DNA from: Fragum whitleyi
Lineage: Eukaryota; Mollusca; Bivalvia; Cardiida; Cardiidae
Direction: 5' to 3'
DNA length: 64,000 nucleotides
Assembly: GCA_948146395.1 (NCBI GenBank)
Contig: OX411545.1
Location: 15,365,526-15,429,525, forward strand
In this document: positions 1-11,243 of the stretch, one piece after another
Layout of the letters: each line of letters opens with the position of its first letter
Numbering within the stretch: the first letter of the stretch is position 1
Made by a program: the position numbers and the translations under genes
Notes under the pieces: model-generated
Database searches by the model: none
The model's input: only the letters and a program-made list of their open reading frames with translations
Told to the model about the DNA's origin: nothing

Positions 1-95
1 TATCAGATCCAGGACAAGTTCGAATTGGACATTTCTTCGCTCGTCATAACACGCATAGCGGACAAAAATTGTCGCTATTCGTCAAATCTTTTATT

Positions 96-255
96 TAAGG
101 TAGTGGACCCGTAATAGTTTTACAACAGCTCAGAATGAACTTTAACGGCGTCAACAGAGGTTTCCTAATGATTTTCATTAGGAAACCTCGGTTAACATTG
201 TGAAAGAATATGAAGTCCGAAATGTTGAAGAACTATTACGGGTCCACTACCTTAA
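96..255. mobile_element. Palindromic MITE, GGTAGTGGACCCG family, copy 1
   Basis: The element is an almost complete inverted repeat: it opens with AAGGTAGTGGACCCGTAATA and closes with the reverse complement. The centre has a tight hairpin (GAGGTTTCCTAATG facing CATTAGGAAACCTC). It is about 160 bp long and flanked by TTAA-like bases. A second full copy lies at 51991-52155 and a half copy at 55520-55610, so it is a mobile family. It has no coding capacity. Confidence 0.85.
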
Positions 256-383
256 AATCAGCTTCTTTATTTCTACATATTTTCTGTTAATAGTTTGTAT
301 TATTTCTCCTGACAATATCTCGAGACAATTCTTGAGTTCATAATGCAAAATCGTCTGTGGACGTTTAGAAATCATACCCCGCT

Positions 384-676
384 TCACACGTGACTACTTT
401 AGCACAGTTGGTAGCGCGTCGGACAGTCAATCTAGAGGTCCCGGGTTCGATCCCCGACGACGGCACTTATTCTTTCCGACTTTTTGTCTTCTGCCAATGG
501 GCTGATAATCGCAGACCTTTATGGAATAGCAGCTAGGGGGGTAGAAAAGGATGGAGTGGTGATACTGATGTGAGAAATACCAGATATCCATTGTTAGGCT
601 CCAGCCGCCGCGATATAACTGAAAGAATGTTGAATGCAGCGTTAAACCCCATTCAAACAAAATCACACGTGACTAC
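384..676 (+). mobile_element. tRNA-derived SINE with perfect 14-bp target-site duplication
   Basis: The body runs from about 398 to 662. A polymerase III A box (GTTGGTAGCGCGTC, near 406-420) and B box (GGTTCGATCCC, 444-454) form a tRNA-like head. The tail contains CCAGCCGCCGCGATATAACT, followed by a GCGTTAAACC-type end and a short A-rich tail. TCACACGTGACTAC occurs directly on both sides (384-397 and 663-676), which is the target-site duplication expected of LINE-mediated insertion. The same tail block appears at 48601-48650 and near 52630, so it marks a family. Intact flanks suggest a fairly recent insertion. Confidence 0.9.
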
Positions 677-764
677 ACGAAGGTTTTCATCTTGATTGAC
701 AGGCGTGTATTTGGAGAAGTCAGACACTTTGACACCTTCCGGTAAAACTTTTTGACGTGTGTTA

Positions 765-1198
765 ACAGTGAGTAACATCGTGAAATTGACATTCACCTCA
801 ATCAAAACCATTCTAAAACGCTCACTCAGCGCTCCATTCATTAATTCAAAACACTCACTGAAACCATTCAAAAACGCTCAAACCTATTGAAAAATATAGA
901 ATCAACAACGTCATTCAAAAGAAATTTTTGATAGAGAAAATCGCGATTTCATTGACATAATTTAAATTGCTAGCGTCTTATAGGTTCTTGAAGAAATAGG
1001 AAGCTATCTATACAACTTGTATGCACATTTATAAAAGAGAGGTAATCAATGTCGCAAATTTTGTTCATCCTGAACAAAACTTGCGACTTAGGATTACCTT
1101 CCGTTATATTCACTCAAAACTCGCTCCACACACTCATTCAATTTCACTTCTAAATCATTCCTAAATCATTAAACCTTGTCAATTTCACTGTTAACTGT
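765..1198 (-). mobile_element. MITE-A, full-length copy
   Basis: The ends are CAGTGAGTAACATCGTGAAA and, inverted, TTAACTGT. The centre has the family palindrome (GGTAATCAATGTCGCAAATT and its complement around 1042-1102). Orientation is opposite to the reference form, taken as the arm with GGAATGAAATTGAATGAGTG on the left. There is no reading frame of note. Confidence 0.9.
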
Positions 1199-1306
1199 AA
1201 CAGTGAGTTTAGACACAAAGCTTTGGCAGGCAAGATAGACGAGGAACAGTCTGCACAGAAGTTTTGTTTGATCTTAGCTTTTACCACCTGTTTTCTACTT
1301 TTATTT

Positions 1307-1716
1307 ACAGTTAACAAGATCGTGAAAATGACAAGGCGAATGATTTCAGACTGATTTTGATATGAAATTGAATGAGTTGAAGATTTGAGTTTTGAGTGAA
1401 ATTAAATGGGAAGTAATCTAATATCGCTGTTTTGTTCATGATGAACAAAATCATCGAAATTTATTACACCCCTTTAATAAAATATACATACAAGCTGTAT
1501 AAATAGCACCCTGTTTCTAAAAGAATAATCAGACGTCTACAATTTCAATTATGTCAGTGAAATCTTGATTTTATTCCGGCTATAATCTTTTTGAATGTAG
1601 TTTGTTATCTTTTCTAAGTTCGTCATTTTTAGCATTTTTGAATGGTTTGAGTGAGAGTTCAGAATGAATGAATGGAGCGCTTAGTGAATCATTCAGAATA
1701 ATTTTGATCGGTATGG
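1307..1716 (+). mobile_element. MITE-A, degraded copy
   Basis: It starts ACAGTTAACAAGATCGTGAA and has the left arm, the central palindrome near 1410-1475 and the right arm (GAATGGTTTGAGTGAGAG, then GAATGAATGAATGGAGCGC). The right terminal repeat has decayed after about 1716. Confidence 0.8.
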
Positions 1717-1845
1717 TCACTTATAGTATAGTGACTTATTTTCATGAAAACCTGTGCAAGACTGGGTGTTATCTAACAAAAAATAAAATTCAGCAGGATA
1801 TGCGTGATGTGTCCATGAAGAATATGTGTAATCATATTTAATTTC

Positions 1846-1995
1846 ATCCTGAAATCGACAAGGATATTGACTAAAGAAGAATTTCGGAATGAAATCGAAT
1901 GAATTGGAGGAAATATGCGATATTCTCACCCCCTTTCAAAAATATACGAACTTTTTCTAATTGTATGTCTTCGCGGACCAATCATACGCTAAGTA
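1846..1995 (+). mobile_element. MITE-A/B fragment
   Basis: It contains left-arm sequence (GGAATGAAATCGAATGAATT), a decayed centre and the TATACGAACTTTTTC plus TGTCTTC blocks typical of the MITE-B right half. Both termini are missing. Confidence 0.6.
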
Positions 1996-1999
1996 AAAT

Positions 2000-2680
2000 C
2001 CACGACGACCAAAGCAATTGTGCAATGAGTTTATATTCGATTGAAATGTGAATCCTTTTAAGGACGTCCGCTCATTCTGTTTTGGATTTTTCCCCATTTA
2101 AAAAAAAAGTTTACGTTTGTGTGATCGTTATAAAACTATTAATCGAAATTCAAATTATGCTTGTGGGAAGAGAGAAATTACAAGCAAGTATTCAACATTA
2201 CCCCTTGCATATTCTTCGGGAGGAAAGGTAATACTTCAAGGAAAAACTTATGAAACTGGTAAAAAAATCATACCTCATATCCCTGAACTAAAATACCAAC
2301 AAATTTGTAATTTCCTATATTGGAAAATATGTTTTGAAATTTGTATGTTTTTAATTACCTCCCTTTATTTGATAAATAATACAAAATATGCTAAACGTAA
2401 GACTGTGACCCCATTTTTTCATATCAAATTATTAGTCATGTCACAAATTTATATTGAGAGTATAAGAAAAAGTTTAATAGTTGAACTATACATATTTTAC
2501 TGTGAAACATGTGTCAGTAGCCTGAAATGTTAAAATCACCTTACAAAGACGTCATATTTTACTTTTGCTTCATTAAAATAACATATTTCTTTAATTATAT
2601 AGTGGAATGGGTTGTATTTTTTAAACAAAGCCTATATCAGAATAATTATATGTCAAAAAATAATAACTTCAAATCGAGGA
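2000..2680. other. AT-rich stretch, no supported gene
   Basis: An open frame of about 138 codons at 2117-2533 (+) has no ATG at its start, no recognisable domain and the composition of AT-rich noncoding DNA. I see no repeat boundaries here. Confidence 0.5.
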
Positions 2681-2684
2681 TGTA

Positions 2685-3680
2685 CGAGGGATGATCCAGA
2701 AGTTCGTATAATTGGCCCATAACTTTGGCAATTCTAGCTTGTTCGGTGTAAAATATTTTAGTGTGTGAAGTTCAGTATCTACCAAAAGGACAAATGTTAT
2801 TATTTTTGCAAAATTATATTAAGCGGCCTTGAATTTCGTTACCATAGTAACATATGTAGTCTTAGGCGGGGGAGCGTAAAAAAGTTACTGAAATCTGATA
2901 CATAAATCAATTTTTCTGAATGTTTTCGTAAATTTTATTTGAAACTTCTTACTAGAAATAAATAAGACGTAAATAGGTAATCAATTGTCATAATTTAAAC
3001 ATTTTTGGAAGAGTTTTTACGGACACAGATTATATTTTTTTAAAAAAACTATTTGCGAGTGAATAGTGACCTGACGTCAACACCAAAATGTGAATTCCGT
3101 TTATTTCTCCAATTTTGTCACAATCACGAGTCAATCAACGACCCAGATAATTTGGAAAAATATTAATATGTCAAACAGGGAAGTTTTTCTTAAGTTACCA
3201 TGGATATTCAAAGAAAATCAGGCTTTATTAGAGGATTAAGAATGGTAAATCGGAGTTTCAACAAACGAAGTCGTCACAATCGATCCTCAATATTATCCAA
3301 ACATCAAAGCCTAGCATCTGTGTCTACACTTCACTATAAAGACTATTCATAAAGATATTGTAGACAAATTTGAATCCAAAATGGAATGGAGACATTTATG
3401 CAAGTAAATTTAATAGGCGCAGAAAGGCATGCGAGCAAACAGATACTATGTAGAAAAGAGTTTATAATGACGTCGCCCTCGACGTTCTTGCTCCCCCGCC
3501 TACTTGCGGGGTCTATGTATCTAATAAGTCACTATATAGCCGCTATATAACTTACAAATTTGAAGATTTGCACATTTATTACACAGATGTTGCATTAAAA
3601 AGATGTATAATTTTTATTTTGATAGTCATCTTTTCTGAAAATTTATAACCCCATTTTACGAATTACTGGATCAACCCTCG
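2685..3680. mobile_element. ~1-kb TIR element with TACGAGGG ends and TA duplication
   Basis: Both ends carry an inverted repeat of about 35-40 bp. The left begins TACGAGGGATGATCCAGAAG at 2683 and the right, reverse-complemented, begins TACGAGGGTTGATCCAGTAA. TA on each side fits the TA target of the Tc1/mariner superfamily. A second inverted pair (TAGGCGGGGGAGC at 2865-2877 and its complement at 3490-3502) lies inside. No transposase frame survives. A lone end of the same type lies at 22437-22463. Confidence 0.75.
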
Positions 3681-3920
3681 TATTTTTTAAAGAAATTCAA
3701 ATGCAAAACATCAAGGGCACTAAATGTTTTCGGTACCTATTTTTATACGGCCCTGGGAAAAAATCAGCAAGGTTACCCCATTTTTTTCTTTTCAAAAATC
3801 GAAAAAAAAAAACACACATTCAGATCTATCTAAAAATATGTTTAAAGAAAAATTCAGTTAAAGGAAAAAAACCGAGCGAACTCCCTAAATCAATTTCAAA
3901 AAGTTGTTTAAATATTAGAA

Positions 3921-4022
3921 GCGATTTGATGTGATTGGAGTGTTTGAAATGAATGATTGAGCGCCGAGCGAGTGATTTAGATTGGTCACGATAATTGTCA
4001 ATTTTACCATTTGATTAACTGT
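3921..4022 (+). mobile_element. MITE-A/B right-end fragment
   Basis: It keeps only the right arm (GAAATGAATGATTGAGCGCC) and a decayed terminus ending GATTAACTGTA. Confidence 0.7.
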
Positions 4023-4029
4023 AGGCCTA

Positions 4030-4500
4030 CTGACCATGAATTGACCTTGTAATGAAGATAGATTTGTTATTTATTGCAATGGTTCCCAACAGTAGCATAT
4101 TTCCCGTTGTTTTCATGTCCAATAATTTGGTGTAGGTGATTAGAATGTAATTTTGCGAATAGGCTTTTTGACGACATCCATCAATACGAGAATAAAATTC
4201 AGGTTGAGAGTCAATGTATTTACATCAAATGAAGAGATTATTTTTTTTTAAATTTGGAGGTTCGAAACTATACTATACTAGTATATAAACCTAATTACAT
4301 AGAATAACTACGCGAAGCAGATTCATGTATAAGTGTGATTTGGTTTTTAGTTTTGAACTTTCAAGATATTAGAAAATGTTCTCTTCATATCGAATTGATG
4401 TAAAAATTGAGAGTTTTTTTCCGTAATGATATCAATTTCTTTTAGGACTACTTTGTGTGCAAGCTTGAAAAATTACAGTGTGCAAACTTTTTTCATTATT
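4030..4500. other. Unannotated AT-rich spacer
   Basis: No reading frame, repeat end or hairpin was recognised between the MITE fragment and the family C element. Confidence 0.5.
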
Positions 4501-4510
4501 CTTAAGAAAT

Positions 4511-4887
4511 AAAAGATAATTGTTTGTTTCAGTGTGAGATCGATTTATATTTCACGAGTGAAAATATAGCCTTTGTTGTTCACGAAATGAAATATAAATC
4601 GATCTTACACGAAAAACAAACGATTATTCTATTTCTTTAATGCAAAATTGAGACAAAATGTGAAATTTCTATGACATATTTTCGTAAAGCGCGTCATTTT
4701 GCACGTGATTGCTATGCAACGTTCATTGTGACGTCACTCATTTCGCCCCGCATAGATGACGTCAGATAGGATGAAATACACAAAAGCAGGGTATAAGTTT
4801 TTGATAATTTCACTGCTTTTGCGGTGAGATTATCAAGTAATAATCTACCGTTATTTCTCGATAAACCACCGAAAAGCATTAAAGAAA
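4511..4887 (+). mobile_element. Family C MITE, copy 1
   Basis: It begins near AGATAATTGTTTGTTTCAGT and ends CATTAAAGAA. The first ~130 bp are a long hairpin (arms read ATCGATTTATATTTCACGAG and the reverse), followed by a tail of about 250 bp that is well conserved among copies. The tail holds CACGTG (4702-4707) and two TGACGTCA palindromes (4729-4736 and 4757-4764), 28 bp apart start to start. The other copies are 7292-7864 (-), 57378-57797 and 63381-63801. Confidence 0.85.
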
Positions 4888-4889
4888 GA

Positions 4890-5800
4890 TATATATTTTA
4901 GCCAAGTTGAATGCGCGAATCCCACCGAACGCGCTAAAAGCTATAAACAGACATGCATCCTCAGATAAAAGTAGTGCGCACTGGATTTTTTTTTGGGGGG
5001 GGGGGGGTAGGGGGGATGGGGGAGGTTGGTGTTCCCGTACATTTTTGGTGTACATGTAACCGTCCATTTGATCGTCGTGCACCCATAGAAATTCAGGGTG
5101 AACGTCCAAACTGTTAGTCAGCGCCTCCATTTTTTATTGGCCTGTATCATTTAACGTTTACGGTTGCATCCCCGTTTTGCACGAGCTAGTATAAATTTAA
5201 GGATGGACCTGAAATTTTGAGATTCTTTGGACTTGCCCCGTACATTTTAGGGATATATGTCCAAATATACACGAGAATGACTAAAAGAAACCGTTTGACC
5301 CATTTAGCGCTCCATGGGTTGCAATGAATCTTGGAGCATTTTGGTCAACCCTCGTCTATATCATGTTTCGTAACGGAGTCATTTCGTGCAGTATGGTCAG
5401 TGTTAATTCGATTAGCCGGTCACGTCTTAATAAGGTGAAAGTCTGTTCGATATTTACGAAATTATTTTCGTCACGCACACCGGCCGGTCCCACCGCGTTG
5501 ACCAGAAATTATATAGATTGCTGAATTTCGACAACAAAACCATCTAAATGCAGCCCGAATAAGCTTGAATAACGTTTCTTTGGTGGCAAACCGACTGCTT
5601 TTCCAGAGAGTTTATTGGCAAGGTCAAAACAATCATTGACACTTCTTCTGTTTTACAAAATATCAACCCATATATAAACTATTCGGCGAAAAAAGTATGA
5701 TTGTATATCATGCTCTTTTCGCCTAAATGTGTGCATCATAATGATAAAACCTGCTTGTGCATTGATTTAAATTGAGCGTTTATATAAACAACAAACTAGC
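4890..5800. other. Spacer with G-run and small hairpin
   Basis: It contains a T/G homopolymer tract at about 4987-5025 and a short hairpin at 5684-5724 (GGCGAAAAAAGTATGAT and its near complement). Around 5342-5356 the bases resemble the TACGAGGG end in reverse. No convincing exon was found. Confidence 0.45.
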
Positions 5801-5926
5801 CCTGCGTTCAGTAAGACAAAACTGTGCAAAATGTACGATAATTTATCCAGCTTTGCAGGTGGACTTGCGTACAAAACGGGGTAAAATTGGCCAACAGTTT
5901 GCTCAGTTTCGTCTGCCTGAACGCTG
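5801..5926. repeat. E-family palindrome, copy 1
   Basis: This imperfect inverted repeat of about 125 bp opens CTGCGTTCAG and closes CTGAACGC. The arms contain variants of CAAACAGTTTGC and TATACCCCGCTTTGCACG. Further copies lie at 5967-6091, 26005-26127, 26397-26521 and 44711-44835. Confidence 0.75.
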
Positions 5927-5966
5927 GGTAGGAATTTTCCAAAGAATACAGTGATAAAGGCATGTT

Positions 5967-6091
5967 CTGCGTTCAAGATGTCAAAAAAGTACTAACTGTT
6001 TGCGAATTATACCACGCTTTCCTCGCAAGTGCACGGTAAAGCGGGTTGAGATTTGCAAACAGTTTACGGCGTTTTATCATCCTGAATGCAG
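5967..6091. repeat. E-family palindrome, copy 2
   Basis: It lies 40 bp from copy 1 and has the same architecture: CTGCGTTCAAGATG, then AACTGTTTGCGAATTATACC, a GTGCACGG centre, and ATCATCCTGAATGCAG. Confidence 0.8.
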
Positions 6092-6424
6092 GGATGAACT
6101 CTCCTAGCACGTGCAAGTTCCCTAGTTATCACACATTCTAACAAATCTTACCAATGTCAGTATGACGCGGTGACGTTTTCTTTTCCAATTCAAAATTACG
6201 CTATCGGCAAAATCGAAAAATTTGCCTTAACTGAGAATATGTATACGAGGTTTTCATCATGTGATAGGTAACTTGACTTACTTTTATTGTGTACGATGCA
6301 TTCAATCTACTCTGGGGTCAGAATTCATGTTTACCCTATTCTGATGTCTCTGCTCATGTCAAAACGATTCCAGGTTATAATTCTTACATAGTCGTATACT
6401 TAGTGGCTACATGTAACCAATAAA

Positions 6425-6836
6425 TAGAGGATATTGAATGAGTGGTCATGGAATACCGATTTATTAAACGAGTCATCTATAAACAGATAAAAACGAGGCT
6501 TCGCCGAGTTTTTATCTGTTAAAGATGAGGAGTTTGATAAATTCTGTATTTAATGAACACAAATTTTATATTCTATATATAATATGACACGAAATTTTGC
6601 GATAAAACGTCGAAATTCTTGGAATATAACATTTCAATTTTCCGCGAAACTTATAACGCCGTTATAAACTGACGTCACAATAAATAAATTATGACGTCAT
6701 TTTCGCGGTTACAAAATAGCGTTGCTATTAGATCTTAACTCATTTTTGATATTCCAATAGTGTAATAACACCCGTGTTATATCAAAAATATTCAACGGGT
6801 TTATTTCACTATCGCGACGTAGGTCATATTATAATG
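6425..6836 (+). mobile_element. Family D MITE, full-length copy
   Basis: It begins AGAGGATATTGAATGAGTGG and ends GCGACGTAGGTCATATTATA. An early hairpin reads CAGATAAAAACGAGGC facing its complement. Two TGACGTCA palindromes lie at 6670-6677 and 6692-6699. The start AGAGGATA and the paired TGACGTCA sites are shared with family C, so the two may be relatives. The other copies are 60578-60995 (full) and the fragments 27083-27315, 29876-30042 and 38292-38365. Confidence 0.85.
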
Positions 6837-6839
6837 ACT

Positions 6840-7290
6840 AGTAATGGCATATCGGCAATGATCCGATGATAGGGAGATGCTATTATGAAGGATAGTGAAC
6901 TGGTTATGTCTGATATGAAAAATTAGGCGTTAAAACATCGTGTCCGCAATTAATTATATTCTCTACAAGTCTATCAAATCCTAAAATAATGTCTTTATTT
7001 AAATTTCTATCGTCCTCGGCCCTTGCGAATTTTGCGTATATATTCCAAGATTTTTTTCTCCAATAATCTGATGTCGCCATCTTAGAAAACGCTTTCAAAA
7101 TTCTAGGAAATATAAAAATACTTTGAAGAAGAAACAAATTCTTTGGACGTTTACATGGACAATTTTAAGACAAGGAACGAAAATAATTTGGGTGAATCCT
7201 ATACTGTAGTGACCTAAGAACGACAACTTTGTCAATGATGTTCGATGTAAACTTTGAAACACATTTAGAGCTTAATAAGAGTTATACTAT
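6840..7290. other. Unannotated spacer
   Basis: No gene, repeat end or RNA was recognised between the family D and family C elements. Confidence 0.5.
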
Positions 7291-7291
7291 T

Positions 7292-7864
7292 TTCTTTAAT
7301 GCTTTTCGGTGGTTTATCGAGACATAACGGTTGATTTTCACTTGATAATCTCACCGCAAAAGCAGTGAGATTATCAAAAACTTATACCCTGCTTTTGTGC
7401 ATTTCATTCTATCTGACGTCATATATGCGGGGCGAAATAAGTGACGTCACAATGAACGTTGCATAGCAATCACGTGCAAAATGACGCGCTTAACGAAATA
7501 CGTCCTAGCGATTTCACATTTTGTCTCATTTTTGCATTCAAGAAATAGAATACTCGTTTGTTTTTCGAATAAGATCGATAAATATTTCATTTCGTGAACA
7601 ACAAATCTATATTTTCACTCCTGGCTCTGCCACTCGTGAAAATATAGCTTTAGTTGTTCACTCAATGAAATATTTTGTCTCATTTTCGCATTCATGAAAT
7701 AGAATACTCGTTTTTTTTTCGAGTAAGATCGATAAATATTTCATTTCGTGAACAACAAAATCTATATTTTCACTCGTGGCTCCGCCACTCGTAAAAATAT
7801 AGCTTTTGATGTTCACTCAATGAAATATAAATCGATCTTACACTGAAACAAACAATTATCCTCT
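7292..7864 (-). mobile_element. Family C MITE, copy 2, with duplicated hairpin
   Basis: This is the reverse-strand copy (TTCTTTAATG to AATTATCCTCT). It is about 570 bp rather than about 380-420 bp because a segment of roughly 170 bp, containing the hairpin with loop GGCTCCGCCACTCG, occurs twice in tandem (about 7508-7680 and 7680-7850). The paired TGACGTCA sites and the CACGTG site are kept in the tail (7418-7475). Confidence 0.85.
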
Positions 7865-7869
7865 ATGTA

Positions 7870-8298
7870 TTCTTCTGATTTAGCATTATGGACCAATGCT
7901 TTGGGTAAAAACTTTGAAACAAGAAAATAAAACTTGCTTCATATTTTCATTATGTCTTGTATGTTTTAGCATAATTGCATAATAATCAGAAAACCAACCC
8001 TGAATTTGTATTCGTAAATGATACTTCAATGTATCATGTCAGAAGTCTGAACAGGAGCCTAGTCGTTTGAAAAAAAGTAATTCCTGCAGTAAAGACTGAA
8101 AACAGATGTCGATATCAAAACACAATGAGAAATCCAAAGATTTCACTTCATTTAAAAGTGATGCGTTACTTTTATTGTTCAGTATATATGTGATCTTAGT
8201 GGACATTTACCACTGGCTAGAAAACTAACCATATACTCTATCCAACATTTTACGTAAAAGTTCATGTAATGTGTTTCTCGTTACAGAAAGATAACTTA
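7870..8298. other. Unannotated spacer
   Basis: AT-rich sequence with no frame or repeat that I can support. Confidence 0.5.
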
Positions 8299-8567
8299 TT
8301 GTGACCCGTCACGTGAAAAGGGACCATATGGGTAGCGCGTAAGGTGTCGATCCCAGTCAGACTGCGCGTACTGCGCAGAATGACTACATGTAGGGTCGAA
8401 ATATTTCATAATGTGCTTATTTTCTGTATCGAGAATGATCAATATACCTTCGAGTGAAATAATTTTTGAAATGCAACCTCTGGTTGACTTATGCTGAACC
8501 ATATTTTTTTTCAAATATTTATCTTAATAGATACCGAGATGGTCCCTTTTCGCATGATGGGTCACAA
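8299..8567. mobile_element. GTGACCCGTCAC MITE, copy 1
   Basis: The terminal inverted repeats are about 28 bp: left TTGTGACCCGTCACGTGAAA, right (reversed) TTGTGACCCATCATGCGAAA. It is 269 bp long, with an internal inverted pair around CAGTCAGACTGCGCG. It has no coding capacity. A second copy is at 31074-31336, a fragment at 34793-34885 and a possible decayed copy at 8926-9133. Confidence 0.85.
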
Positions 8568-8569
8568 TT

Positions 8570-9363
8570 TGACATTCAGAAAACGAGCTTATTGCTTTCA
8601 AAAAGAACCAATCAATGCTAACTCGATTTATCTTGTTTAGTGAACAACAAAACTCTTGATAAGTTTGATAGTTTCACAAGTCTGTACGGTAGAATCATTA
8701 AGACATGATTGAGAAATAGCGTTCATTTACCGAAAGGCCTTGAAGAAAAGAATTATTAAATTTTCCGAGAACAATAAAGTATTATAAGATGCTCGCGTCT
8801 ATATAAGGATAAATTGAAAATCCAAGGTACTTAGGTGTTGTATTTAAGCTTACAGAAGTACGTTTGATCGAGATCAGAAAATAGAAATGCTCTTTCTAAA
8901 TCACAAAAGATTAATTTCAGAGGTATTTTTGACACGCCACTCGAAATAAGGCTATATGGCGACTTTATGAAATTAATATTTGGAATGAAAGTATAGATCA
9001 ACCAGGCATTGTAATCAGTAAATAATAGAATTAACGTCCTCGTTTAAAATAAAAGATCGCGCAGTCTAACCATGGCCGACAATTTACTCACGTCCCAGAT
9101 GTTCACTTTTCACGTGGCAGGTCACATTTTTTATATAAAAAGAAAAAAATAAGTTCGTGACGGCTTAATTTATCTCGTCATACTAGATCTTAATTTGAAA
9201 TAAAAACATGGCAAATAATTTTGAATTCCCCGGTTATTGCTCTTAAAACTTTCATCACGTTGAAGTTAATTTACGTTTTTTAAAAGCAAATTGCATTGAC
9301 TTCTGAGAGAAGAGAATATTAGGTTCAAGAAAGTCAAACAGAATAAAAGTGCTTTAAATATTT
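8570..9363. other. Spacer with possible decayed GTGACCCGTCAC element
   Basis: Bases 8926-9133 start GACACGCCACTCGAAATAAG and end TTTTCACGTGGCAGGTCACA, which resembles the two ends of the 8299-8567 family after heavy mutation. Nothing else was recognised. Confidence 0.4.
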
Positions 9364-9748
9364 ACAGTTAAGAAAATCGTGAAATTGACTCTATTCCGAT
9401 CAAACTCATAAAGCGCTAAATTAATCTATTCACAATAAAATTACTCATTCAAACCTTTCTTTCAAATCAATGAACAATTTTATTCAAAACGACCGAATCA
9501 TTCTATGATTTTTTGGCTGGTGTGGATTCGATAACGTCAGATTGATCAGTGAAGACACACAAATTAAAAAAGTGCGTAGACTTTCTAAAGGGAAGTGATA
9601 CAGTATGTCTAATTCAGTCCTTTCGGACCTCATAACCGATATTGTTTTATCTCCCTTTAGCTTCAATCAAACCTCACTCCACCTACTCGTTTAAATCCGA
9701 GTTCGTTTCAAATTCATTCATCTAGTCAATTTCACAATTATATAAACG
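9364..9748 (-). mobile_element. MITE-B copy
   Basis: It starts ACAGTTAAGAAAATCGTGAA and ends in a decayed GTCAATTTCACAATT arm. The interior has the MITE-B signature (TTGGCTGGTGTGGATT, then a GAAGACACACAAATT block and a weak central palindrome), which separates it from MITE-A. Confidence 0.8.
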
Positions 9749-9749
9749 G

Positions 9750-10466
9750 TAAAAATCAATCGTCACATGTTCGCACCTATTCATATTTGACGTTAAGAAT
9801 AGATTTCCAAAAATGCACAATTATTTTTTGGCCTGGTTTACCAGGCCATAGGAAACAACCCTGTATCCTGGAAATTGCCTAGGAAAAAGATAATCGAGTC
9901 AAAAACCGAACAACGAGTGTACTACGTAGCCTTTTTGTGTACACGCGCGCGCAAAAATAGGTCTAGTATACGTCATCAACTTTTTTGCGACACGAAGTGC
10001 TTTCTGTGTTCAACGCAGTACTTGCATATCACTACGCTGTTCTAAAATCAAAGTACTGATAGTACTGAAGGCGAAGGAACTGAATAGACGAGACAAGACA
10101 CGAGGCCAATTTTCTGGGATATAACCTTGATTATTCACCTTGTCCTTATCATGTATACCAGATATTTTCTTGTTTATCACTGCGAAAATCACTGCTGTGT
10201 TAAAGATACATAGCTTTTATATTTGATTTTGGCGGATGACATTGCTAATAGGGAAAAGAAGAAAATGCTGCTAAATAACACCTTTTCCTTTCGCCCTAAT
10301 ATTATCTACCCTTTCTGCTACAAAATTTACTTTGCCAACATATCGTATGTAATCTACAACCCTTTACAATTTGGACCTGTCTAAACATTTGTTGTCTTGT
10401 AGTGGATTAATCTAAATAAGAAAAAAAAATAAAAGCATTGTCCCATCCTTTCACCCTTAAACAGAC
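9750..10466. other. Unannotated spacer
   Basis: There is a short hairpin at about 9831-9851 (GGCCTGGTTTACCAGGCC) and a CG-alternating tract near 9945-9955. No gene was seen. Confidence 0.45.
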
Positions 10467-10630
10467 GACAAAATTTAAGACTTGGCCATCTTGAAACAGG
10501 TTGCAGGCAATAAATCAACATGAGTTTAATTTGACATATATTCAGGGTAGAAATTAATAACAATGGGGTATGAGTATAGGGTGGACCATATTGTGGGAGA
10601 AGGAGAAATTGACCCTATCGATTTCTTGCG
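10467..10630 (+). repeat. ~165-bp dispersed repeat, copy 1 (inverted partner at 49222-49387)
   Basis: The reverse complement of this stretch resembles 49222-49387 along its length. Shared blocks include AACAGGTTGCAG, AATCAACATGAGT and GGGGTATGAGTA. It is noncoding and both copies are diverged. Confidence 0.7.
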
Positions 10631-10800
10631 TTCAGAATGAACAAAATAAGCGATCTTTATTTCCTCTTTTCAATAGAATATGCATAAAAGTTTTATAAAT
10701 ATCTTTCTATTTTTCAAGAATAAATCAAGCGCTTGCAATTTCAATTACATCAGTGAAATCGCGATTTTTTTTTATTCAAACCCTCACTCAATCGTTTTGA
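10631..10800 (+). mobile_element. MITE-A fragment
   Basis: It carries half of the central palindrome (GAATGAACAAAATAAGCGAT) and part of the right arm (TTTCAATTACATCAGTGAAA). Both termini are lost. Confidence 0.75.
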
Positions 10801-10930
10801 ATATGACAGAACAAATCTTTTCAGCTTCACATTTCAGTTTACGGCCATATAACGTAGCTAATGGCGTCATTAGTCACAAAAAGATGTATTTTCGTTGAAT
10901 GATACCCAAAATCAAGATACAATTGGTTAA

Positions 10931-11212
10931 TTGTTATGCCCCCGCACCGATATATGTATTTGACTTGTGTCTTTGTCTTTCTGTCTGTGTATATGTTTGT
11001 CTGGTTTTCAGTTTGCCCTCTAAAACATTGACCATAACTTTTGATTTGTAAGAGATAGAGCCCTCTTATTTCACATGCGTATTACCAATGATAAGCACTC
11101 TCTGTTGATACATTTTTCTATGTAATCTGTTGAGGTCAAAGTGTTGAAAATTTCGAAAAATGGCTGTTGCGGGCGCATTGGTGTTTAACAAACGCGTCTT
11201 GTCGTGTCAAGA
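10931..11212. repeat. Putative dispersed repeat with GCCCCCGCA / TGCGGGCGC ends
   Basis: It opens TTATGCCCCCGCACCGATAT and closes TGTTGCGGGCGCATTGGTG. The interior has the TGTCTGTGTATATGTTTGTC and GACCATAACTTTTGAT blocks common in bivalve genomic repeats. The family assignment is from memory and uncertain. Confidence 0.5.
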
Positions 11213-11243
11213 TTGCATACAATGATTTTGATATAAAAAAAGG

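Noticed and set aside
389..470. Free tRNA gene
   Set aside because: The acceptor stem does not close, and a SINE tail plus a target-site duplication surround it.
2117..2533. 138-codon open frame on the plus strand
   Set aside because: It lacks an ATG at its start, has no domain I recognise, and has the composition of AT-rich noncoding DNA.
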